Shown: positions 46,020 to 55,385 of the stretch, one piece after another
How the letters are laid out: every line of letters starts with the position of its first letter
Position numbering within the stretch: the stretch's first letter is position 1
NCBI GenBank assembly: GCA_021234155.1
Contig: JAJEKV010000042.1
Location: 1,294,257 to 1,358,256 of the forward strand
DNA from: Isoetes taiwanensis
Taxonomy: Eukaryota; Streptophyta; Lycopodiopsida; Isoetales; Isoetaceae
Direction: 5' to 3'
Length of the DNA: 64,000 nucleotides
The notes under the pieces: generated by a model
What the model was told of the DNA's origin: nothing
What the model saw: only the letters and a program-made list of their open reading frames with translations
Database searches by the model: none
Position numbers and translations under genes: made by a program

Positions 46020-46600
46020 GACGGGGGAATTCTACCTAGGGTTCGATGTGGTAGGTGGAGTCATAACTGAACCCAAAAATAACTAGCATGCGATACTGAG
46101 GCGTATAAAAAGCATGAAGACACCACAGCATATGCAGTCACACATCCAGACTAGAAACCAGAAGAAGGCAAACTCCATGAATGAGGGAAGGACGTCAGAT
46201 GCAAGAACACATCCATGCAGCACACTCAAATCAGGCGAGCCCACATACCAAAGAGCACGCACACGGACAGGGAGGAACGTGAGACACCAGAGCAGGCATC
46301 CACGCAACACACCGCGTACAAGCACACAAGGGAGGGGGAGAAAGAACCACCTCTCCGGAGAGGGTTACAAGATAAGCAAAGTCAGAACAAACTCACCCCC
46401 CCAAAATAAGGTCCAAAGCACCCAGACGACGACAGGAAATCGTAACCAACCTCAGATGCTAGATGGGCGTAAGAATGTAATCATACTCGGCACCACAATG
46501 GACCCTAATGGTCCCTATGTTCCCCCCCCAGCAGGGGGGACTAAAGAGGAAGCAGCTATGTCACCATGCCATCACCAGAGGTGAGGCCACTAAACCCCAC
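46020..46600 (-). repeat. Dispersed repeat R, copy 1 (joined to LINE leader)
   Basis: Shares with 52500-52990, 53645-54180 and 63110-63420 the phrases GGTTCGATGTGGTAG, GAAGGACGTCAGATGCAAGA-type units, CATCCACGCAACACAC, GAGAGGGTTACAAG and GCTAGATGGGCGTAAG. It lies immediately upstream (on the minus strand) of LINE copy 1, as does the copy at 63110 for LINE copy 2. No protein is evident. Confidence 0.75.
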
Positions 46601-46656
46601 CCTCCCTTAAGGAGGAAGGGGGCCCATGCTAAGGCACACTAGCTTGGACTGGTTTG

Positions 46657-46760
46657 TTTTTTTTTTTTTTTTTTTTTTTTTCAAGAGAAAGAGAGAGAAG
46701 GGAGGGAGAGGGGAAAGAGGGAACAAGGGGGGGGGGGGGGGGGGAGAGAGAGGGGGGGCT
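46657..46760. repeat. T25, GA-rich and G18 low-complexity tract
   Basis: A run of 25 T is followed by a purine-only GA tract and a run of 18 G (46727-46744). The G run can form a G-quadruplex; it is also a likely site of replication slippage and sequencing error. Confidence 0.9.
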
Positions 46761-46910
46761 CATTACGTGGGCTGAACAATACATAGATTTTTGGTTCAAT
46801 GGGCGGGTTGCCCTGAGGAAGATGCCACATGGGAAGATGCCAATTGGATTCTTCGTGAGTTTCCGGAGATGTGCCCATGAGGACATGGGTTGAGTTTTTG
46901 GAGGAGAGAC

Positions 46911-49236
46911 TGTAACGGACCTAGGATTTTGAGGTAAATTGTGGATTATTTTATTTAAAAGATGCAAAGGAATATTAATCAAAATATCACGCATGCAGAG
47001 AAATACGTCGTATATGTAGAGATTATACGGATGGAATACTGGTGGTTAAAAATAAATATAAGTACAGAGAAAAGCATTTGGAAAAAGATTGATTGCAGAG
47101 GGATTGCTGAAGGAGCAAATTGCGTGCAGAGCTTTGGGAGCGTGTTGGAGTGCAGAAGAAGCAAGTGGGATTCCAGGTGGGGATCAAGACTTACACCTGG
47201 GGTTTCTTTAGTGTTGTGCTTGTTTTTAATTTGTTGATTAAGTATCAAGCACGGGATTAGAATTGGATTATATGCGCATGGGATGAGAATTGGTTTATGT
47301 GAGCATGATTGTAAATATAAATGCACGGTTATGGGTAGTAGCTCTCTGGTACTGGAATATTGTGGCTTGCATGGCTAGTATTGAAATTAATATGTTCCTA
47401 ATATTTTCCATCAAAGTAATAGCTGTAGCTGTAACCTATGATAGAAGAAGCTGGAATAGTTTGAATCAGTTAGAATTTGGAAGAAAGGATTAAAAACTAA
47501 ATTGATGAAGCAAGAACAAGCCAAGACGGCAATATTTATCTCTTGTATGCTGCTAGTAGAATTGGCATGATCTTATTTAGTGGGAATGCCTGAGAAGCAT
47601 GAAAGCTGGTGTGGATTGGGTCGATTTGGCCTCAAAGAGGTCGATTTGGGCAAAGGAAGTGGAATCATGGAGATCCATGCAGGTTATGGCAGCGGATAAC
47701 TTGGTCTCTGGCACGCAAAAGATGATCCAGAACCGTGAGATTCAGCCTGTAATCAGGTCGTTTTGGATTAAGAACCCCTTAGAAGATCAAATCAGAAGGA
47801 ATTACAGGGTTCTTATGCAGAATCACAGAGTTTCCAGTAGGATCCGGCAGTGGAAGAAAAAGGGTTAGAACTACCTGATTCGGCCACAATCAGTATGATT
47901 TGGCTTGGAAATCCCTGTAAAAGCCAAAATCGGCTGGATTCATGAAGTTTTGGGCTGGATCCGATGGCTTGGAGGCCGGATCCACAAGCTGTTGTCCGCG
48001 TTTGTGAATTGAACGTTAGGGTTAGGTTAAAAACAGGAATAAAAATTAATAGCTAGTTATAACAAATGGTAAAAGAAAGATAAAGGTTAATTTAAGAGTT
48101 AAGTTGTTTAATGGATAAGCTATATTTACGGTTATTGAATGGTAAAGATAACAGGTGAGCTAGTAAGATATTGTAATATATTAGGAATTAGTCAGATTAA
48201 TGATGGGCATATTGCAAGGCAGAGGTAATGGCTGGAGAATGGGCATCAAAACCATTAAATTAATTAGAAGTGATATGAAGGCAACCGTCGTTAAGGTCTT
48301 CGATAACTATTTTAATAAAATAAATAACCTAGTTGAGTATTGGAGTTGCTAAGGAATGTTTTATTTTAACTTATGGTTGATGGTTGCATTTTGCATTGTA
48401 AAGGTTGTAATAATTTGAACTATGGTTGGGTTTCTTAGTTGCATGAAATATGTATCATAGAATTTCTTGAGTTATTTATGATGTAATTCTTTGATATAGA
48501 CCTCTGGGGCCGGAGTCTAGGTGCGATGGTCTAGACTCGCGGTTATTGCACAGTGCTATGTAAATGGTTATTTGAACATCGGGCGTTGATACTGTATGGT
48601 ACAACGTCATGCACAGTTAAGTGGTCCTCCAATGCTGGACGCAGCGTGGATGGGTGTGTACACACGTGGTTACCCCGCCTCTATGTCGCCTGATCAGCCG
48701 AGTTGACCTTGCTCAGACCCAGAGGAATATTGGTTGCAATGTTGATGCTTTGGTTGCTTGGCTGGTGTATATGTGGTTTTTAATGCTGGAATCAAGTTGC
48801 AATGGTTGTGCTTAGCATAATTATGCATTGTGTTTATGTTGGTTGGACTAGTAACTTGGATTGCAGGGGCGAGGTTACGGTAAGGCTAAGTTATTGTTCT
48901 AAGTTAATGCTTGTGGTAATTGATGCTTGATATATTCTAAATCCCCGATCCCCACTTAGTCCGTGTGACTAACCCCGTGGTTAAATGGTGTAAGCAGAAG
49001 TGCGAGATGCTCCAGAAAGTAGCCAAGCTTCGGAAAGGCGAGAGTAGAAGTGTGTGGAGATTTGCTGAGTAACGGCAAGAGTAATTTATTTGGGACCTTA
49101 GAGCATGTATAAAGATTAAATTCTTTACCTAAGTATGCATGTATTAATTTTTTGAGTTCCAAGAGTAAATAGATCCAACGGTAGAGATCGATGGGATCTC
49201 CAGTTACCGAGAGGCTAACTGGCCAGGCCCGTCACA
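46911..49236 (+). repeat. Candidate solo LTR (2.3 kb)
   Basis: Starts TGTAACGGACCTAGG and ends GGCCAGGCCCGTCACA, the TGTAACG...CGTCACA termini common in plant Ty3 LTRs. The interior is AT-rich without coding frames. No second copy, primer site or target duplication is visible beside it, so it would be a solo LTR. The strand is not determined with certainty. Confidence 0.45.
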
Positions 49237-49254
49237 GTTGGTCACCTAGATTCT

Positions 49255-49336
49255 TTCATGTAATGTCCTACTATTTTTCCTACTTCTCTATAATGTCCTA
49301 CTGTTTTGTTGTTTGCCTATAATGTCCTACTCTCAA
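49255..49336. repeat. Three TAATGTCCTACT units
   Basis: TAATGTCCTACT occurs at about 49261, 49291 and 49320 with T-rich spacers, a ~30-bp period. Confidence 0.7.
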
Positions 49337-49486
49337 AATCAAATTAAAATAACATGAAGATCAAAGTTTGAAAATCAGATGAAGATCAAAGTTTCTATTC
49401 ATGAAAAAACACAGTTACAAAGTATCATTGCAGAGTTTCAAAAAACAGAGTTTCAAACAACAAAGTTTCAAAGTATCATGGCAGGA

Positions 49487-49696
49487 TCACTTCTTCAATG
49501 CAGCAGCTAGAACCGATGCATCCTTCGCATCTTGGCATTGCAGAAAAATGCAGTTTGAGACAGTTCCTAGAAAGCTGAATCCACTAACACCTGTCAATGT
49601 ATTTCCTTTTACCAAAGTTGAAGACTCAGGAATCTTCATTTGCAATAAGGCTTCATCACTAATGCCACTGAACAAATCATTTTCCTTTCCAACAGC
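49487..49696 (-). other. In-frame extension beyond the recombinase stop codon
   Basis: Directly after the TAA at 49697-49699 the same frame stays open for 69 more codons (AVGKENDLFSGISDEALL...) until 49487. The related copy at 33547 has an uninterrupted last exon of ~62 codons that ends with a similar SNEMLEELL segment. The TAA may therefore be a recent nonsense mutation that trims the C-terminus without touching the catalytic domain. Confidence 0.5.
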
Positions 49697-51616
49697 TTAA
49701 TGCACAACGACCTTTCCAGCAACAACCTTTTCAGAAATATTCTGAACAGTCTTTAAAGCAGAATCATCATCCTGAACACCTACCAAAACAGCAGAGACAC
49801 ATAAAAATAAAACTAAACCAGCAAACAAATAAAAATTATAGGATTAGTAAACTTACCAGCAGCAGTTTGAACACTAGAGCTTGATCCAGCAACAAGACAA
49901 GTCGAAGTAGATTTGGCCTCTGTCTCTCGTTTTTTCACAATTTCCTTCGCTAAAACAGATTCGTATGTCTTGACACTACCATCAGGATTTGTAGGACTAG
50001 AAATAATCGACATAGCTGCCTTCATTTCTAAATCTTTGTTTCTATCATATCTAACATACAAACATTGTAATCAGAATCTCTAATAATAATGTTCTAACCT
50101 ATATTTAAACCTAAACTTACTTCTGATATGCTTGTACAGAACGATGACCCGTAATTCTCATCCCAACTTCTGCTGGAACACCTGCAGTAGTCATCCTTGT
50201 AACAGCAGACACTCGTCCAGATCTATTACAAATCTCTGCGTTGTTTGTAATGCTTCCCATCTGTCGAATCCAAGACTTGATAGTCTTAACACCAACCCTA
50301 AGTTGGCTATACCATACCTAAAATAAATAAATAAAAGTTAATACGTAAAAGAAACATTATAAAGTTAACAACAGTTAGAAAAATAAATCAAATTACACTT
50401 ACATTACTTGCAGGTAAGGTGATTGGTGTAAGAAAAAAACTTCTTGGCTTGTCCTTCTCCTTCTCATCTTTCTTCTCTGGTAAATGTCTCACATATTGTT
50501 TATATGTTTGCACAAAATCCAATTCATGAGTGAAGACAGGTTCTCGAAAGTGAGAAGTGTCATATCTGGTTGCTGTCAGCTGATAATTTTTGCTTGCTCT
50601 CTCAACAAACTGAAGGTACTCACCATCCTGATCACTATCAAGACTAAACTCACAATCCAACAGACCATGTAATTCTGAAGCACCTCTTACACCAAACCTG
50701 CTGCAAATGTAATAGCATAATCTTTTTTGACAACCTCGACTATGAGTAATCTGATGGTCAACATCACTTAAAAGATCCAGCTCTGTAGCGAAACTAATGG
50801 CAGGAGCCTTTGAAATTTTCACACCTACACCCTTAAGTCTGGACCTCCTAGCAGCAAGGACAAATGCATAGGTCGACCTCTTGAATATTTCATTTTGTAT
50901 TATATTAAACTTTATCTCCTGCACACCTGTCTCCCCAATCCTTTTCTCTTGTCTTTTTCTGATCATTCTGCCAATAGCTCGATAAAGAACACTTAAGCTG
51001 CATCAGAACAGAACATGACAATCAAGTTATAATCATACAACATTAAAATTTTAAACCTACAACATTATATAATTTACCTGCCAGCAGGATATAACTCGCC
51101 ATTCTTTTTCTTAACCTGTAGCATGAATTTCACCAACATGTTGTTTAATTCAACCAAAGGTACATCCTCTAATGGAACAGAGCAGCTATAACCAAAGGAC
51201 TTCCTCCACTCATCAAAACGTCTCCTAGCCCAAACAGACACACCATGTGAAGGATCATGACCTCCATTCTCAGTTTCTTTCACAAGTTCCTCATCCAAAG
51301 GCAAAAAATCATCTGTTCCATCACTAGACTTTTGCTCTACATTATACCAATCAGCCTGCTCAACTTCTTTTGTGAATGCATCAAACTCTTCACCTCCAAC
51401 ACTCTCCATCAGTCCATCAATACTATCTTTTTCATTGACATAATCATCTTCAAGAAGCTCAGGTGGCACAAGGGCAAAGGAATGCCATGTTTCATCTGTG
51501 TAATGTTCGAGGGCAGCAGAATCATCTACAATAGCCATCTTCACAACATACACAGTTAAGGTTCTACCATTAGGAAAACTAAGGCAAAGGAAAAGATTAA
51601 ACAAGGAAGGAGCCAT
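49697..51616 (-). CDS. Crypton-like (DUF3504) tyrosine recombinase, five exons
   Basis: Minus-strand exons 51616-51078, 50997-50403, 50317-50121, 50050-49857 and 49779-49697 join in phase to 535 residues; donors GTAAAT, GTAAGT, GTAAGT, GTAAGT and AG acceptors are visible. Residues 1-115 are acidic. From ~125 (WARRRFDEWRKSFG, PLVELNNMLVKFML, KKNGELYPAGS) the protein follows the DUF3504 pattern of Crypton transposases and of QRICH1, ZMYM and KIAA1958. The catalytic part has R284 in FGVRGASE, K316 in ERASKNYQ, NRSGR at 409-413, H436 in TGHRS and Y442 or Y445. The first residue of the usual HxxR is Arg (R410) instead of His. The family cuts and rejoins DNA through the Tyr. Start could also be residue 27 (MAIVDDSAA). 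Either a mobile element or a domesticated gene. Confidence 0.8.
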
Positions 51617-52490
51617 TATAACGTATTACAGACCCCTGTAAGGCAAATCTAGGGCATCCTTGACAAAATGGTCTGGAATAAACCACAGCAGCATCAAAAA
51701 AGGCTTAATAAGCGGGACAAAGACAATACATGCAAGATTAAGCTGCATGCATGTAACCTCAACATTGGCACAAAAAGATTAAGCAGAGCATGGAAGGAAC
51801 GGCATGCAAAGAAAGTTCTGCAGGCAAAGATAGGCAAGCAAAGAAAGATCCGCAAGAAATGATCCGCATGCGAAGAAAGATCTGCATGCAAACATGCTGG
51901 ACGAAGGAAGCACCTGCAAAAACAATAGAAAAGTTAAAAAAGATAACAAAAAGGCATCAAATAACAGATAAGAAGAAATGCAGCTACCGGAAGCAGAAAA
52001 TAGACTTTTAGAAAGGTCTTGATGACGTGCAACTCGCCTAGACGCAGTCGAACACCAAAATCTTGCATAAGAAGAACAAAAAGTTAACAAAGTTATAAAA
52101 ATACATCCAAATCTCAAACAAAGCGCAAGAATGAACCTGTAGCCGAGCAGCGCCTCAATGCCGAGTACTCTCGACGCAAAAAACACCAAAAAACCTGCAC
52201 AACAACAAAGAAAAGGTTAGGATTGAACAAAAATACAAGAAAACAATGAGAAACTATCAGAAATCAACGTTACAGCGGTAGCGCCTTCAGAAAAACGACA
52301 TTGGACGCACAGCGCCTCAAGGCCGCGCACTGGCCGGACGCCAGAGAAGGAGAAGAACGGCCGTGAGAAAGAAAGAAGAAAAAAAAAAAGCCTTAAGCGA
52401 AATTCCCTACCCTCTAACATTACGTGGTGGAATGTCCCTGGGCAGGACATTACGCGGGGTGCGGGCCCGGCTCGCCACTGACGCGGCTCG
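51617..52490 (-). other. Leader region of the recombinase-like gene
   Basis: On the minus strand several TTTTTGCAG or TTGTGCAG acceptor-like sites are followed by short segments bounded by GT (for example 52135-52195 and 51975-52070), some containing GGCGCTG. It resembles a leader with small exons, but no coding frame could be joined to the gene at 51616. Confidence 0.3.
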
Positions 52491-52499
52491 CCAGACGGA

Positions 52500-52990
52500 G
52501 ACTATATATGAAGCAACCAGAGCACACACCAACTCCAAAACAAGCAACCAAAGGAAGGCACTACCAAACAGTCAAGGGAAGAACGTCAGACGCGGGAGCT
52601 ATTCTACGCAACACACTCGACCTGGAGCACCCACAAGCCAAGAAATGCAAGCACAAGGACAGAGAAGAACGTCAGACGCCAGGCATCCACGCGACACACC
52701 AAGTGCAAGCACCAAACGGGGAGTGGGAGAGGGAACCGACTCTCGGGAGAGGGTTACGGGACGTCAACATGAAGCACGCACTCACCCCCCAATAAAACGG
52801 ATCCATCACAACCTAAGAAATCTAGACTCGGACTCAAGACCAAACCAGGACTGACTGCTCAGGATGCTAGATGGGCGTAAGGTGTAATCATTCTCGATAC
52901 CACATCGGATCCTAATAGTCCTAAAGATTCCCCCCGAGCCGGGAGGTCAAAGGAAGTGGGACTTTCCCCCTTTGAATGCCTTGTCACCAC
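52500..52990 (-). repeat. Dispersed repeat R, copy 2
   Basis: Shares AAGCAACCA-GCACACACC, GAAGAACGTCAGACGC (twice, 52590 and 52664), CATCCACGCGACACACC, GAGAGGGTTAC and GCTAGATGGGCGTAAGGTG with the other copies. Lacks the GGTTCGATGTGG start. Its right part continues with GGATCCTAATAGTCC and a GGAAGTGGGAC-TTCCCCC block. Confidence 0.75.
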
Positions 52991-53003
52991 ACTAACATCC
53001 AAA

Positions 53004-53330
53004 GGGTTCGAATTGGAGTAAGAGTCATGAAAGAACCCACAAAGCAAAGGCACGAAGTGCAACACAAAGATTCCAACTAGGCCCAGGTGGAGGACCCACT
53101 CAAACTAGGACAAAAGGAAGTCAGGAAGTCAGGAACTCAAGATCCATCTGAACGTCAAACTCATCATCCAAATAAAGCATCCAAATAGAGCAGAAAGCAC
53201 ATGTCTCAAATCATATCATCACTCATATACAAAAGACAAATTAAGGACATACAAACTGGGGACTAGCCGGTCTAAGGGCCTTTGTGGGTTCTACTAATCC
53301 TTCTCAAAGCTCCAATTCGGACCCTAATTG
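53004..53330. repeat. Imperfect inverted repeat pair (~320 bp apart ends)
   Basis: GGGTTCGAATTGGAG...AGAACCCACAAAG at 53006-53045 is matched in reverse by CTTTGTGGGTTCT...CTCCAATTCGGACCC at 53280-53324. About three quarters of ~45 bases pair. It could be a foldback element or two opposing repeat fragments. Confidence 0.5.
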
Positions 53331-53644
53331 GTCCCAAGGAGCCCCGAGGGGCTAGAGGAAGTGGGACCTTCCCCCTCGAAACAACAAACACTCTAGAACA
53401 AAAGGAACCATCGATTTTTAATCTTTTTTATTTTTATTACTTTTATTTTTATTGGGGCGTGGAGGAGAGGAGGAGAAACCCAAGGGAACCCAAGAGGAGA
53501 GGCCGAGAGGGGGAAGAGAGAAGAGAGCAAGGAGGATCAATGGCCCATGGTGTGACAATGGCATCGCAAAGCCCCACATTTGACCTCAAAAAAAGATAAT
53601 AGAAAATAAGTGGACGGACGCACTAGCATATCTTAGGTAGAAAG
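53331..53644. other. Purine-rich non-coding stretch
   Basis: Contains a GGAGAGGAGGAGAAACCCAAGG-type purine tract (53460-53540) and a T-rich patch. No gene seen. Confidence 0.4.
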
Positions 53645-54180
53645 GGTTCGATGTGGTAGGTGGAGTCATGTATGAACCCAAAACAACTAGCCTGAGCCCC
53701 AGGGGTACACGAGCCATAATCATGAAGCAACCAACAGGGACGCATGCTCACTCCAAAACAAGAAGCCAGAGGAAGGAACCCAAAAGAGAGGGAAGAATGT
53801 CAGACGACACGCATCCACGCAACACACTCAACTCAGGGCGCTCACAAACCAAAGGTAAGCACTAAGACCAGGAAGAACGTCAGACGTCAGGCATCCACGC
53901 GACATACTCAGTGCAAGCAGAAGAAGACATGGGGGTGGGGGAAGGAACCAACTCTCGGGGGAGGGTTACAAGGTAAGCGCACACACTCACCCACCAAACA
54001 TAGGGTCCCAAGCATCCAAGAAATCAAGGGGAAGGGATATCTTGGGGTGCTAGATGGGTGTAAAGTATAATCATTCTATGTACCACATCGGACCCTAATG
54101 GTCCCAAAAGAAAAACCCTTGTAGAACAAGGGCGGCTGGAGGAAGAGGGACCTTCTCCCTCCATATCAAGGCCAAGGAAT
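53645..54180 (-). repeat. Dispersed repeat R, copy 3
   Basis: Begins GGGTTCGATGTGGTAGGTGG, contains GTCAGACG units at 53800 and 53880, CATCCACGC, GAGGGTTACAAGGTAAG and GCTAGATGGGTGTAAAG, and ends with GGACCCTAATGGTCCC. It is the most complete copy in the window apart from copy 1. Confidence 0.75.
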
Positions 54181-54222
54181 AGCATCCATCCCGAAGCCAA
54201 GGGAGGAGAGGCTATAAGGCAA

Positions 54223-54790
54223 CCTTTTTTTTTTTTTTTTTTTTTTTTTGGGGAAAAGATTTGGGGGAGCCGAGGCTAGCTCGAACCCTTGGTCCAGAGG
54301 TGGCACGCGGAGGCCTCTACCATCATTGCTGCTGGCAAGAGGTGGCTCCTAAAGGCTAAAAATGACAGAAAAGAGGAGCACGGGGTGGGGATTCGTACCT
54401 CCAACCCCCAAAATACAGGGCGACATGGGCTGAGGCTCGAACCTCTGATCCTCGGGCGGGGGGCGAGACCCCTGACCAAATTGGCCCTTAGCGTAAAAAC
54501 TGATGGGAAGGGTGGGGACTCGTACCATCAACCCTCCCAATGGTACAAAAATAATAAAATAAAAATTTTTTTTTTTTTCAGAATTGAACCCTTGACTAGC
54601 TGACTGGGAGAGACAGCCTATGGCCAAGGGGGCCACCAGGTACTTGATAATTATTTCCCGCCCCCCTTTAAGAAATCGATGAGGGGGAGTGAGGGGGCTG
54701 TAAAAAATGCTTGCTTTTTTTTTTACCCCGTGAGGTTGAACACATGACCTATTCGGAGGCAGGAGAGATCCCGTGCCGCTTCTCCAGTTT
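54223..54790 (-). mobile_element. Cluster of poly(A)-tailed tRNA-like (SINE-type) modules
   Basis: Three T runs (54223-54250, 54569-54579, 54714-54725) are each followed within 10-40 bases by a reversed B-box-like motif: GCTCGAACCC, GAATTGAACCC and GGTTGAACACATGACC. Further CTCGAACCTCTGATCC and GATTCGTACC motifs lie between. Read on the minus strand this is tRNA-like head then poly(A), repeated. Boundaries of single units were not resolved. Confidence 0.5.
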
Positions 54791-55385
54791 CGTTATAGGG
54801 ATGATTAATAGGATTGGATCCCTGTAATTGACCTGATCATTGAGCTTAGCATGCTCATGCATGGGCATGTGCGACAAATGGAGCGACTCCACGTGGCGTG
54901 CTTCGTCCCATGCGGATTTGCAGTATAAATTGCCTCTTTGCAGGGGGCCATGGTTTTCCTTTTTGATTAGCCCTGCTGCGGTCCGATGCTCAGATTTTGG
55001 AGACGGTCAGCTGGAGTATTCTGCCTTTGCCTTTCTCGGATCCGCAGTGCTCACGATCTGCCATAAAGCCTCGTCTTTCTTTTCTTCTGCTTTAGTTTGG
55101 GGTGCTTTACCCGAAGAAGCTCACAAGACTTCTTTCTTTTTTTTGCAGATATGGTCCCGAACAGAAGGACCTTATTTTTTTGGGGAGATGGGGGGTTTCA
55201 GATTCTAGAGCCATTTCTGGATCCCTGCTATGATCTGTGTATTACCCACAACTCTCCCCTGTTTTCAGTTGTCGAAGATCCACATAGGGGGAGTCCATAG
55301 CCATTCCGGCTCTGTCTCCCTTAGCACACAAAAGGTGGGGGACCACATTTCTAGCCACTTATTAGCTTCCTCCTCCTTCTTATCT
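54791..55385 (-). other. 3' flank or 3' UTR of LINE copy 2
   Basis: Lies downstream of LINE ORF2 on the minus strand. T runs at 55137-55146 and 55391-55400 (poly-A on the minus strand) are candidate LINE 3' ends. Open plus-strand frames here have no recognisable domain. Confidence 0.35.

Larger units (their letters stand above)
41570..46080 (-). mobile_element. LINE copy 1: 5' half present, 3' part missing
   Basis: On the minus strand: 5' leader (45272-46080), ORF1 (42420-45271) and the endonuclease part of ORF2 (about 41570-42478). The homology to LINE copy 2 ends in the linker after the endonuclease, near RKTITEDPEL; no reverse transcriptase follows. The frames are broken in many places. 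A normal LINE insertion loses its 5' end, not its 3' end, so this copy was probably cut by a later deletion or rearrangement. Confidence 0.85.

Noticed and set aside
46114-46584. Plus-strand frame of 156 codons in repeat R
   Set aside because: The frame is not kept in the other R copies and the sequence is low in complexity.
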